DNA from: Neonectria sp. B-13
Lineage: Eukaryota; Ascomycota; Sordariomycetes; Hypocreales; Nectriaceae
Length of the DNA stretch: 64,000 nt
Reading direction: 5' to 3'
Assembly (NCBI GenBank): GCA_002682825.1
Contig: NOKP01000052.1
Coordinates: forward strand, 128,991-192,990
How positions within the stretch are numbered: the first letter of the stretch is position 1; every line of letters begins with the position of its first letter. Shown here one piece after another: positions 54,390 through 64,000 of this stretch. A program made the position numbers and the translations under genes. Under the pieces are notes generated by a model. The model was not told where the DNA came from. It worked only from the letters and a program-made list of their open reading frames with translations, and did not search any database.

Positions 54390-54787
54390 CTTTTATTTTT
54401 CTCGTGGTGGTGCCTCTAAAAATGGGGCGCCTGGATCGATGCCCCGCTTCACTTGCGAACGTGTGTTAAGTAAAACAGGAAAACCTCAACTGGAGTAGCG
54501 GGATGGCATTTTGAGTGATGTCCCTTCTATGGTATTTTGCTAACCCTTTTTCATTATCTTTTTACCTTTCTCCTAGATTGCTTTATGGATGTTATACGAA
54601 TAATAGCTGCGCTCGCTTTCTTAGTGTTGTCATTTATAGTTCTATTAGCTGAAACGTGACCTAAGCGCGGCTCCCAAATCCGAGCTCAGATGACTTGTCT
54701 CACTCGACCTTTAGCATCTCATCGTGCAGCACCTTCAGATCCTCTCCATCATCTCAAGTTGCATCTATCCGAGGGAAAAGTACGAAG
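54390..54787. other. Region between tRNA and GH18 genes
   Basis: No further gene is seen after the tRNA terminator; it serves as the upstream region of the GH18 gene. Confidence 0.5.
54391..54400 (+). terminator. Pol III terminator of the tRNA gene
   Basis: TTTTATTTTT begins two bases after the mature tRNA 3' end, the usual place and form of a Pol III stop signal, suggesting that the gene is transcribed. Confidence 0.6.
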
Positions 54788-55684
54788 ATGCGACTCCCTC
54801 GAGCAGAATCTGTCGTCGACCGGCCTTATCGTCCTCGAATCATTTACTACCACCAGACGCAGTACTCTCAAGACAAGTACATCTCCATTCTCCCCGCTCT
54901 CAAGCCGACGGCCGGCGTCACGCACGTTATCGTCGCCGCAATCCACCTCAACGCGCCCGACAAAATCACCTTGAACAACGATCTCTATGATTCCCCAAAG
55001 TTCGACATACTGTGGACGGAGGTCCGCCAGCTCCAGGCTGCGGGCATCAAGGTACTCGGCATGTTAGGCGGTGCCGCCCAAGGCTCGTACACCAGGCTCG
55101 ACGGCACGCTTGAGGGCTTTCACAGGTACTACCAGCCGCTCCGAAAGATGATCGCCTGGGCGGGGCTTGACGGTCTGGACTTGGACATTGAGGAAGCCAT
55201 GTCCCTCGGGGGAGTCGTCCGCCTCATCGACCACCTGAAGACGGACTTTGGGCAATCCTTCCTCGTGACACTAGCGCCCGTCGCACCAGCCATGCTCAAC
55301 CGCCAAAACCTGGGCGGCTTCAACATTGAGGAGCTGGAGAAAGGACTCGGGTCACGAATAGCTTGGTACAACACCCAGTTCTACTGCGGCTGGGGCGACA
55401 TGAGCAAGCCCCACGGGTACGACTCCATCATCGCTCGAGGGTGGCCACAGGAGAAGGTCGTTGTAGGCCTGGTGACGAACCCGAAAAACGGAGACGGCTG
55501 GGTAAAGGATGCCGATTTGAAGGTGTGCTTGACAGAGCTACTAGATAGATATCCTAGAATCGGGGGCGTGATGGGGTGGGAGTACTGCAACGCCATCACC
55601 GAAAAGCATCCTGAAGAAGGGAGCCCTTGGAAATGGGCAGAGATGATCAATGAAATCTTGAAGGCGGACTGCAAGGGGAATTAA
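54788..55684 (+). CDS. GH18-family hydrolase (chitinase / endo-GlcNAcase type), no signal peptide
   Basis: Single-exon 298-residue protein from MRLPRAESVVDRPYRP (54788); an in-frame ATG at 54695 would add 31 Ser-rich residues. The GH18 active-site motif DGLDLDIEE is complete (DxxDxDxE with catalytic Glu135). Other barrel strands are visible: IIYYHQTQY (strand 1), THVIVAAIHL, GIKVLGMLGGA, FLVTLAPVAPAML, IAWYNTQFYCGWGD and GGVMGWEYCN with the substrate Trp. The short form without CBM or LysM and the IIYYHQT start resemble fungal GH18 proteins of the subgroup that acts on chitin oligomers or N-glycans. No secretion signal is seen with either start, suggesting an intracellular role such as glycan turnover. 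Confidence 0.88.
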   Translation: MRLPRAESVVDRPYRPRIIYYHQTQYSQDKYISILPALKPTAGVTHVIVAAIHLNAPDKITLNNDLYDSPKFDILWTEVRQLQAAGIKVLGMLGGAAQGSYTRLDGTLEGFHRYYQPLRKMIAWAGLDGLDLDIEEAMSLGGVVRLIDHLKTDFGQSFLVTLAPVAPAMLNRQNLGGFNIEELEKGLGSRIAWYNTQFYCGWGDMSKPHGYDSIIARGWPQEKVVVGLVTNPKNGDGWVKDADLKVCLTELLDRYPRIGGVMGWEYCNAITEKHPEEGSPWKWAEMINEILKADCKGN

Positions 55685-58600
55685 GGCCTCGAAGACTCCT
55701 TTTTAATATGTTCACATTTGTTTTCTTGTTTAGATATAAGAATGGCAATCGTGGAGTTTGTAGCATAATTTATCGTCGAGAGCATGGCGGAACGAGAGTG
55801 AACACGAGATAGGGTTAACGAAGCCTCTCCGTGAGCCGGTTCGAGCAACCACTCTACGAAAGAATCAATACTGTAGCTGCCCAGTCGGACCTGCGATTGC
55901 TAGAGCGAGGCTTCCAAGTCGCTCCCCCATCACCGCGACGTCTCCAGCACCAGCCTACGACACAACGGCAATAAGCTGTCGAGGGCTTCTAGATATAAAA
56001 CAACATCCCGGCACTGGAGAGTGAACGTCGAACTTCCGTGAAAGTCGGGGCCATACTGCTGCCAAGGGGGTCACAGAGCCTCCGCTAACAAGGCGAAGTA
56101 TCAACGGCACCGCAATAATCCCGATCGCCGGCTCAAACAGTGGAACTTGACATTTCTCCGTGAGGAGAGTGATCCAGGACGCAGGAAGTTGTAGTTGAAC
56201 GACCTCTGTATGGCATTATCATCGCCTGCCCCTTTCCGGCGGACAAGTTCGTGGCCTCCCGGAAAGAGGACAAGGTCCTTGTTATCTCCAACTCCCTAAG
56301 CCCGACCGACCTCGCGTTGGCGTCGAAATTCAACTCGTTATCTTCATCGATTGAAGGTCTGTGACCTTGTGAGTTACAAGCGCAGGTCGGTTTCGCTGTA
56401 GGGAGGAGGGGGCGGTGGTAGAGGGGTCATTCCTATCCCAAAATCAGCTATTGCGGCATGGGAGGGCTCCAGTTTCAGGGGTTCTTCTCGCCAGGACCAG
56501 AAAATGGGCGAACAGTCCTTCCAGTACTCTGAATTCGTTGAGGAGCTCCTTTTCGACTCCTTCTAGTCCCGGTGAACAAAGTCTCGGTATGTCGCATTAC
56601 TGGTCATAGCTCAGCGGTGCTTTGGTGCTGAGTGTCTGGTTCCATAGGACTGTTCGTTTGCTGCTAGTTTGGCTGTTGGTAGCAGCGAGTGACAGCTGGC
56701 AATAGTTGGCAACGACGTTTTGTAATGGCTTCGAGAGTGCGGTTTCCGTTTAGTCTGTATGTGCTTGACGAAGCCGAAAAGGCTGAGCTCATTGCTCAAC
56801 AAGACGTGCCCTGAGATCGAGGCCGACCTGCGTGACTCATCACGTGGGAAGTGCAAGCTGCCTTCTCATGTCTGCGCAGCTGAACGATAAATATCGTCCA
56901 AGAAGAACAAAGAGAATAACAATGTAGGTACAAATATGTCTGAGGTTCGTATCCAAGAAAGAAGTGATATCAATCCAGTTCTCTCCGTCGGATGGCAGCG
57001 GACGCGTCCATGGCCAACTATCTAGCCTTTCCCTAGGATAGCGCGTTGAGGATAGCCCCAACGCGCTCATGACAAGCCACCTCACAGTGGACAGTGGCTA
57101 GGGACAAGACCTTAGATGAGTTGCGGGCCCCGTAATCCAGTGGGGGGTAGGTCAGTCCCACGTTCGAGCGATCTGACAAGCGGGGAGGTGATCCGGCGGA
57201 CTTAATCTCACGCGGCTGCACGGATACGGGGCCGTGAACAAGCAAGACATCGATTCCCTAAATAACTCAGGCCTTCTGTGGCTTGTGAGGCATCAATGGG
57301 TGACGTTTCAGAGTGTCTGGATGTGCTAGACTAAACTCCAGTTGCAACTGGTGATCTTTGTGCTCCCTGGAAAATGAGAATGAGCCGGGCGGCCATTACC
57401 TATACTCTGTTCACTGCATATGAACCCTCTCTGTCACTCTGGCACCCAGATAGTTATGAAATTATATTCCAGTGGTTGTGGGAACCTCGGCAGAGCACAG
57501 AAGAACCAGACGGCGGATCAGCCGCTCCCCCAGAACGCATCTGCTCTTCAGCCACAGCTTCAAAGTGCGGTAGACGGTAGCAGTCACTGGAAAACTCTGA
57601 CCTCCATGACTCGAGGTGACCTGCCCCCCCACTGCAGCCTGGTGCAAGCCACCAGTATCTGGTTAGTGCCGTATTCTCGTCTCCGCGTTCCGTCTCCACG
57701 CCTGGGACCTTGCAGAACCTCTCCTATTCCCGAGACTGAGTTATCGCCGTGTCTAAGGAGAGTGAGAGGGTGTCAGCTTGTCGCATTCGCCTTACTTTGA
57801 GGGTCATGACGTGACGACGAGGCTGGCTCTTTTCAGAGCCCAAGAAGTCCAAGTGAAAAGGGGTTGGAGATTCTGACCCTCCGTCACAGCTCTGGATCCT
57901 CTTGGCATGGCAAAGACCAATCCCTAGCCACTCTCGCCCATCAGATGCAACAACCTGTACGACATGAGCTGCCTTAGCGCCTATGTCGGGCCATGGTGGA
58001 GCGGTGTGGGATCCTCGCCCCCAATCATGGAGGGTTGGCTTAAGCCCCCTGGCTAGATTCCTCCAGTTTCATTGTTGGGCAGACGGAGGAAGGCTAGAAC
58101 AGCGAACAGCACGGGACGGCATATTTCCTCCTGGCTAAGCTGCTACGCCGCGGCCGCCCTCCGCGTGGCACCCCATCCATCCGTCAGACCGAGCTTCAGG
58201 GGGGTGAGCACCTCATGTGCAAAGCGGAGGACGAGCCGTCATTTTTTTGTTGCAGCTCATCAGCGACGCTTGACACTACTCTCTTCCACACCAATGATCA
58301 ACAGAAAAGAGTAGCTGGTAGTATGATTACCACATGAAAGAGGCTATTACAGCGTAAGGCTGTCTCGCTGGTGGAGGTAGACAAAACTGGAGATTCTGTG
58401 GCTGGGCTGAGGACTTGGAGCTGGGCAGGGGGCTCGGAGCTGATGGACCGGATTGTCTGTCTCACGGCGACAGATTGAGGGAGCCTCGTTGGGTACCATC
58501 ACGAGCGGTGGACCTGGAAAAAATCCCACCAGGATGCAGGAGATTGCGTGCGTGTGTGTGGTGTGGGAGGTTGTGTAGTGAAAACATGCGCCATCACCAG

Positions 58601-60090
58601 CGCCTCAGTTCTTTTTCTTGCCATGTGCCCGCGAGGGAGAAGCATCTCAGATGTTGATGCTTCGTTGGTACAATTAAGACCTGCTCCGGGCGGAGTTTGA
58701 TGTGTCTCGTAGTACGAACTTGGCTGTCGGGGCCGCGCGCCTCCACAGGACCCCGTCGACGCGCTAGAACTCCAAGGTGAGAGCCGACACCGGGTCGGGA
58801 TTGTGATCACGGGAATGCCTGGGTTCACTTGAGACAATTGGGCGAGACGGCATCCTCCTAACATGTTTCTCCCTGTTCAAGCCTTTCGTCGTGCATCGTC
58901 AGCCCTGCCCATCCCCCCTGAGCGGGCGAGCAACCACTTTACAGATGGTGCAGAGCGCCTCAGCTGGTGACTCAACGATCAGATCGCAGCAGGCCCGTGT
59001 TTTCCTGGATCGTAAGACCCTCGCAGCTCTGAAAATCGTGGCGAATACTCCGAGGCGGGCGCTGGAATGCTGCCGGCTGTCTCGAACTCAACCTAACCAA
59101 AACCGTGTAGGTCTCTCGATCCGCGCCGGGTTGGCCTGTCCGCAAGGGCCTGACCTAGCTGCACCGGGATACTTGTTCCGGGCGCCTCAATCACTGTCTC
59201 TTGTCCGCTTCACTCTCGCGTTTGAAGGCGGCTCGGCTTCGAAGGGCGCTGGGGCCGGAGCGTGGAGGGACGATGGTGACAGGCTGAGAATAGTGGCTCT
59301 CGCACGCGGCGTGAGACTTTCAGGACCGGTGAAGACCCTTACCTTGGGAGCTAGGAGCTAAAGTAGAAAGGAAGCGTTGGTGTGGGTGTGGCCAAGGTGA
59401 GAAGAAGGCTCTAGTTCTTCGGGCTGCTTGGCTCTGTTGGCTCTTCCTCCCACCTTCTCCGCAGAAGAGAGCTGAACGCCCCCTTCAATCTCACTACTCT
59501 CTCTGCTTACACCCCCCTGTGGCAATCTGGGTGTCCCGATCGCTCTCCACGTGCCTATCAGCCGGGCTGGTGTCACCGATATGCCCTCGGACGCCTTACA
59601 CTTACTCCGACCTCCTGCATCCATCCTCTTCCAGCCATATCATCTTCATGACCCTCGATCCTTACTGTGCTCTCTTCTCTCTTCTCTCTCTCCTCGTGTC
59701 CCCTTTGCAACTGATCGTCACAACCTGGCGGTGTAGCCGTTTGTTCCCAGTTCTGTGCCGAGACGTACCGATGTAACCGCCACCGTCTGCCGATTGTACA
59801 CTTTCATCATCACAAACACCATGGCGACGCGACGTGTTGACGCCTTGGTTGGGGTTGGGCGTGGTTTATCTCAGGCCGAACTGCGACCTGCTTGTTGACC
59901 GGTCGGAAAACTTGAAAGGGGGACGAGCCGGACGACAACGGCAAAGCCTACCGTTCAGCATAAAAGCCAAGGGTCCTCGTGTTGGACGCATGGAGCCCTC
60001 CCTACAGCCTCAGCCTGGCCTCAGCCTCAGCCTCACCAACACACAGCCGTCCGTACTAAGGAGGAACACCCACGCCGAGCTTGCCCAAGA
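55685..60090. other. 4.4-kb gene-poor region
   Basis: Many short frames on both strands but none with start context, splice sites and motifs together. The frame 58891-59361 (156 residues) has no recognisable features. From 59671 to 59703 the + strand is a CT tract, and a small upstream open frame in good context (ACCATGG, 59821-59898, 25 codons) follows. This arrangement looks like the long leader of a + strand gene starting near 60091. Confidence 0.4.
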
Positions 60091-60515
60091 ATGACGAGTT
60101 CAATGGCAGTTGCGCTGAGCGATGACACCAGGTCAAGGTAAGCCTCCCCCTTCCTCGTCGGTTTGCCGTTCTGCTTGTGGGGGGTCACTCCTTGCAAGCA
60201 ATGAACCCCTCTGACCAACAATGGGACAGGCGTAGCAACGAAAGCCGGAAAGGCGGGAGAGTTCCGACGTCGCGTTCGGACGGCTCCTCGACTCCCCTGA
60301 ACTGCTATCTGTACGATTCCAATGGTCCTATCAACGCTCGCATGCAGGACCCGCTCCGATCCGAAGCCTTTTCTCTGTTTCCTTGGATACAGCTAGGGTC
60401 CCCGATGTTCCACCTTGTCCAGACGATAATGTCTCCTATTGTACACGGAGTATCTTCGAACACTCGTTCGGGGCTTATCTTCGGACTTGGGGCGCAGTTT
60501 GACAGTCTCCCTTGA
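60091..60515 (+). CDS. Putative small two-exon protein, hypothetical
   Basis: Exons 60091-60137 and 60230-60515, intron of 92 bp (GTAAGC..GGACAG), 110 residues. The N-terminus MTSSMAVALSDDTRSRRSNESRKGGR is Ser/Arg-rich and disordered; the rest has a few hydrophobic stretches (FSLFPWIQLGSPMFHLVQTIM) but no family motif. Support is the clean intron in phase, a CT-rich upstream region and a small upstream open frame. It could also be the first exons of a longer or broken gene. No function is assigned. Confidence 0.35.
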
Positions 60516-61424
60516 AAAGACTCGTGCCTGAGCCTTGAAGAAGAACATCTACACAGCTATCCACGGAGCCGGTTCTTGTGAGTCGAGACACAACGCCAGG
60601 CTACGGGTAATTATCTAACGTCTGTGGTGTAACTAGTCATAACCAGCAGTTCAAGCCTTGCGACAAATTCATCTTCTCTTCTACCCAAATCTTAAGTTGT
60701 TCCACAAGGCCTTCCGACTTTGGTCTCTTGAGCTCTTTGGTCTTTTGGACTCGAGTCCTTGCATGTTGCTCTTCAGCCCAGTCATGCCCTTGGAGTGGCC
60801 TGTCCGAATCTTATGGGTCGTACAATGTCGGGCAGGAGACAGGTATCAAATATTTATTAATGAAGTGATGGAGTGGGACTTGGGGAAGGAATCAAGTTAT
60901 AAGGAGACACCTCGAAGCTGAGGGACAGGCCCTCGCAACTCTCCAGGAAGCACCAGGTTTATATGGGGCTCGAACTTCTCGATGATGTTGAGCGATACCA
61001 GTCGTTCTTCGTCCAGGCCTCGTGTATCCCATCACAGTACTCCGTAGTGTTTTTTTACTTGACTAGCTTCGGTAAACTCGACTTAAGTTCCAAGTATAAA
61101 CCATGCCTAACAATGACTACCATGCTTCCGGAACTGCCGACTGGCCCCTATCAAGATTATGTGTTACTAATAATACTAAAATGCTATTTTAATGGTAAAG
61201 CCCGTAGTGTGCCGTTTGTTATCAATGAATTCGCGAGCCAGAGATGCTGATGCCAGTTCTAAAGCCCTTGTAGAGTATGGTGGCCTAAGGCACTCAGGTA
61301 TCCGGCCAGGGTTAGGATTTAATCAGACACGTTTCTTGGAACCCGCAATCAAGCACAGTCGCTAACCCGGCCCTATCTTCCAGAAGTAACGCCAATTTTA
61401 CTGCGTCTATCAGCCAGCTCGAGT
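60516..61424. other. Intergenic region, no gene seen
   Basis: AT-rich toward 61000-61250; only short frames lacking motifs. Confidence 0.45.
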
Positions 61425-62501
61425 ATGGCTCCCGTATATTATATTGAGACATCGACGCACGGCTGCGGCGACGAACTCAACCTCGAAATTTGTTGGAATC
61501 ATGCAAGGTTGATCGTCAATCTCGACACAAATCCTTGTCCCGACGCTGTGGAGAATCAGCTCATCAAAAAGTACACCACTGCGTGCCTCAGCGGCGACGA
61601 TGATGAAGAGTTTGACGTTCAAGGTCAGATTCTTGGTGTCATCGCTGAGGCCGGCGCACCCATTCTCGACGAAATCGTCCCTCCATCTACCCCAGAACCG
61701 ACCGATCTCCATTCGATCCTATTTCCACCGGAGTACTCCTTCAGCCTTGTCACCGTAGCTGGAAACTTGAAGCTACTTCTGGAGGGATCCTACCGGCTCC
61801 AAATGTCAGCTAATTCCAGCAACGGCTACGAATCCGTAATTCCCAACACCAGCTTGCAGTCGATACAGCCACAGTTCTCTACGCCCGAGTACGAACTCGA
61901 TATCAAGGGGAGCTTGGACATAAAGGAGTACTGTACAACGGATATCCAGATACTTGAAAAGCTCCTCGGCGATGGCTACGTCACGCACGTCTTGGTTGAT
62001 GGACGCGAAATGTGCGCCAAGGTTGGACGGGACTGGTATGATTCCAGGGCCATTCAAAGAGAATTCGACTGTCTCGAGAAGATCACATTCCACGCCATCA
62101 AAAGTCCATCACCAATCAATGTGCCGAAACTTCTAGGTCTTATCAGAATGCCCAAAGACGGGAAGATCATAGGCATACTGGAAGAGTTCATCATGCAGTC
62201 CGAGAACTTGGAGTTGTCAACAATGGGGATGATAGAGGACATGTCTACAATATCCAAGCAGCGACGGCAAGCATGGGCACTCCGGATCCGACAGACGGTC
62301 GATTGGCTACATGGAATCGGTATCATCTGGGGTGATGGAAAGGCGGATAATATTCTCATTCATCCCGAAAGCGACGAGGCGTGGTTGATAGATTTTGGTG
62401 GAAGCAGGACAAATGGTTGGATTGACAAAGACCTAGAAGAAACCATTGAAGGAGATGAACAGGCAGTAAAGAAGATTGTTGATCTGCTACAAGTTGCATA
62501 G
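61425..62501 (+). CDS. Protein kinase-like protein, fungal type, non-canonical HRD
   Basis: Single-exon 358-residue protein. Residues 1-155 are an N-terminal domain of unknown type (YYIETSTHGCGDELNLEICW) common to a fungal group of kinase-like proteins. The kinase-like part follows: the candidate ATP-binding lysine is Lys199 in REMCAKVG; the catalytic loop is GIIWGDGKADNILI, where Asp304 and Asn309 are kept but the usual His-Arg is replaced by Trp-Gly; and DFG is intact at residues 323-325 (LIDFGGS). The protein stops soon after (KKIVDLLQVA), so the usual C-lobe helices are short. With Lys, Asp, Asn and DFG present, activity is possible. Such genes form large families in filamentous ascomycetes and their substrates are unknown. 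Confidence 0.75.
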   Translation: MAPVYYIETSTHGCGDELNLEICWNHARLIVNLDTNPCPDAVENQLIKKYTTACLSGDDDEEFDVQGQILGVIAEAGAPILDEIVPPSTPEPTDLHSILFPPEYSFSLVTVAGNLKLLLEGSYRLQMSANSSNGYESVIPNTSLQSIQPQFSTPEYELDIKGSLDIKEYCTTDIQILEKLLGDGYVTHVLVDGREMCAKVGRDWYDSRAIQREFDCLEKITFHAIKSPSPINVPKLLGLIRMPKDGKIIGILEEFIMQSENLELSTMGMIEDMSTISKQRRQAWALRIRQTVDWLHGIGIIWGDGKADNILIHPESDEAWLIDFGGSRTNGWIDKDLEETIEGDEQAVKKIVDLLQVA

Positions 62502-62775
62502 AATCAACCCAACCAAGAACAGGCTCGAGTCCATTCACATATTGCAACTGCGCAGAAACTGAATTTGTGAAATATTTTATGTATACTAGGTTTCTGCAAC
62601 TGTGTTTAGCCTCGTATTGCATACTGAGAAATGAGGCACTAATTAGAAATTAATCTTTGAGGATCCATCCAATGCTTAATTGTGCAACTAATCATGGCGA
62701 TCTTTCTAGCACGTCCGGAAACAAGCAGTATGCATCAGCCATAACCTCATCGATTCATAAACAGTCTTCTACCGA

Positions 62776-63267
62776 CTAAGAAGAGGGCTTGCGGCTCTGG
62801 ATGAGGCCTCTTGAAATCAGACTAGGGATTGCTTGTTGTTCCGCCCACTCAGTGCACTTCATCAGCGGCGCACGAGTTTCTCCAGGCTCGTAAAAGACCA
62901 AAGGATCCCAAGACTTGACAGGCTCCGTCTTCATAGTTTTAATATTGAAAGCCTTCTGCTTTGGAGGCGGCGGGATAGCTTTGAGGTAATTGTCCCAGTT
63001 TTCTGCGTAGGATGCCACTTTGGTGTAGCCGATAAGCTCCATTGAAGCAAAGTTTTCGAAGCTCTCGGGGTTTTCATACGGCTGTGCCTCGTACTGCATG
63101 CCTTGAACGAGATCACCAGTGACGTGATGTTTGACACCGCTGCCTGGCCCTTGCCCGTTTGTCTCGACGAAAATGACGGTGTGGAATCGGGGGCCCGGCA
63201 TGTCCGGATCTTGCATGTCAAGGGTGCACTTGAGTTTGAAGACTCGGTATGACTTGGAGTTGGACAT
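62776..63267 (-). CDS. Conserved fungal hypothetical protein
   Basis: 163 residues from MSNSKSYRVF (63267); an in-frame ATG at 63369 would add 34 residues that look less conserved. The sequence has short beta-rich blocks: YRVFKLKCTLDMQDP, RFHTVIFVETNGQG, KHHVTGDLVQGMQYE, SMELIGYTKVASYAENWD, IPPPPKQKAFNIKTM, EPVKSWDPLVFYEPGE and KCTEWAEQQAIPSLISRGLI. I recall the same order of blocks in many sordariomycete hypothetical proteins. No catalytic motif, signal peptide or membrane segment is seen and its function is unknown. Its 3' end converges with the kinase-like gene. Confidence 0.7.
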   Translation of the reverse strand: MSNSKSYRVFKLKCTLDMQDPDMPGPRFHTVIFVETNGQGPGSGVKHHVTGDLVQGMQYEAQPYENPESFENFASMELIGYTKVASYAENWDNYLKAIPPPPKQKAFNIKTMKTEPVKSWDPLVFYEPGETRAPLMKCTEWAEQQAIPSLISRGLIQSRKPSS

Positions 63268-64000
63268 GACGGGAGTTGAAGTTCGAGGATATTGGGTGGA
63301 GGTGAAATTGATGAAATCGAAGAGTTGGGATGCTGAGTTGTCAACCCGTTTGAAGTATAATTGGTCCAAGGGCTAACTACGAGACAAGGGGCGACCGGCT
63401 TTAATATTGTTCCGGCCTGGTTCTTGCATAGGCTGTGCTTGATTATTTGTTTATTCCCTCACCTCATCGCAATGTACCAGGAATATGAGAAGTCTGCCCA
63501 TCGACTCAGCCAAGTTTGGCTCTCCTTGTCTGAAGAAGAGAGGTTCTGTGCTCCATATAGGTATTTGATGCCTCAGGCTACACTAGTAGTAGGGGCGCGC
63601 AGGGATGACTAATGGCCAAGCTGCAAAACGCGTATTTCCTGTCACGCCTGCGTAATATTAGGACTACGCTACTTACTGTGCTTTCTCGCAAGATTCAGCC
63701 GCTTGGCAGAGTGGGATTGGCTAATATCTACTGGCTCGTCATCTGGGCTTTACGACTAGTAGGGGTGATGAAGCAGGGATTATCTGCCCTTACACATAGA
63801 CTATCCCTTTGAGTGCGGTAAGGCAACACCTCAATGCTCCGCCCCACACCGCCCCCTGCTTAGCCGAGGTACATAGAGTGACCCAAAGTGCGTTCAGAAA
63901 CAACGCAGCCTAATTCCTCATACAATGCATTCTTTGCATCCCTATGGATTCCCAACTGCCCCCTAGCCAAGCGGTCAACGTGTATGATGACAATAGCTTC
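63268..64000. other. Intergenic region at the window end
   Basis: No gene is recognised. Two related segments, near 63583 and 63753 (ACTAGTAG..GGGG..AGGGA), suggest degenerate repeats. Confidence 0.4.

Noticed and set aside
58891..59361. 156-residue frame as a gene
   Set aside because: GC-rich chance frame; no start context, no family features and no splice signals.

Overview
The window is nuclear DNA of a filamentous ascomycete (Pezizomycotina, probably a sordariomycete). The evidence is short introns of about 49-92 bp with GT..AG ends and CTAAC-type branch points, fungus-specific families (Fungal_N/NACHT STAND proteins, a Clr5-domain protein, an AA9 monooxygenase, a GH74 with CBM1, S28 peptidase), long gene spacing and strong C-ending codon bias in the AA9 gene. 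Genus cannot be fixed from sequence alone. No operons, CRISPR arrays, rRNA or intact transposons were seen.

Layout. 0-11 kb: a Gly/Ser/His-rich small protein, a secreted CBM-like/PAN-like protein, a secreted S28 serine peptidase (two exons), a four-TM DUF2456-like membrane protein (two exons), and a single-exon AA9 lytic polysaccharide monooxygenase. 11-15 kb: AT-rich intergenic DNA with a tRNA-derived SINE-like relic, then a 790-aa Thr-rich protein (three exons) and a 39-bp C homopolymer. 15-27 kb: an ankyrin-repeat protein with an unusual helical C-terminus, a four-exon D-2-hydroxyacid dehydrogenase, a 995-aa NACHT STAND (NLR-like) protein, a secreted glycosylasparaginase, and an orphan Fungal_N-domain protein. 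27-32 kb: a GH74 xyloglucanase with CBM1, then 2.7 kb AT-rich DNA. 32-43 kb: a 1461-aa repeat-rich C2H2 protein and a housekeeping block (Gpi16/PIG-T, Luc7, an RGG-box protein, a nucleoside 2-deoxyribosyltransferase-like protein). 43-47.5 kb: no intact gene, only decayed coding fragments. 47.5-55.7 kb: a hypothetical protein with PPxY-like motifs, a Clr5-domain gene with apparent frame breaks, a small Cys-rich secreted protein, a class II tRNA with a discordant anticodon, and a GH18 hydrolase. 55.7-61.4 kb: gene-poor, with one weakly supported two-exon gene. 61.4-64 kb: a kinase-like protein and a conserved fungal hypothetical.

Functional view. Secreted hydrolases and oxidases (AA9, GH74, S28, glycosylasparaginase, and Cys-rich and PAN-like proteins) fit a plant-litter or host-associated lifestyle. 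A conserved eukaryotic housekeeping block (GPI anchoring, U1 snRNP splicing) sits between accessory regions carrying NLR-like, ankyrin, kinase-like and repeat-rich proteins. Most exon structures below were built by hand from splice consensus and conservation of reading frame; the summed coding lengths are multiples of three.
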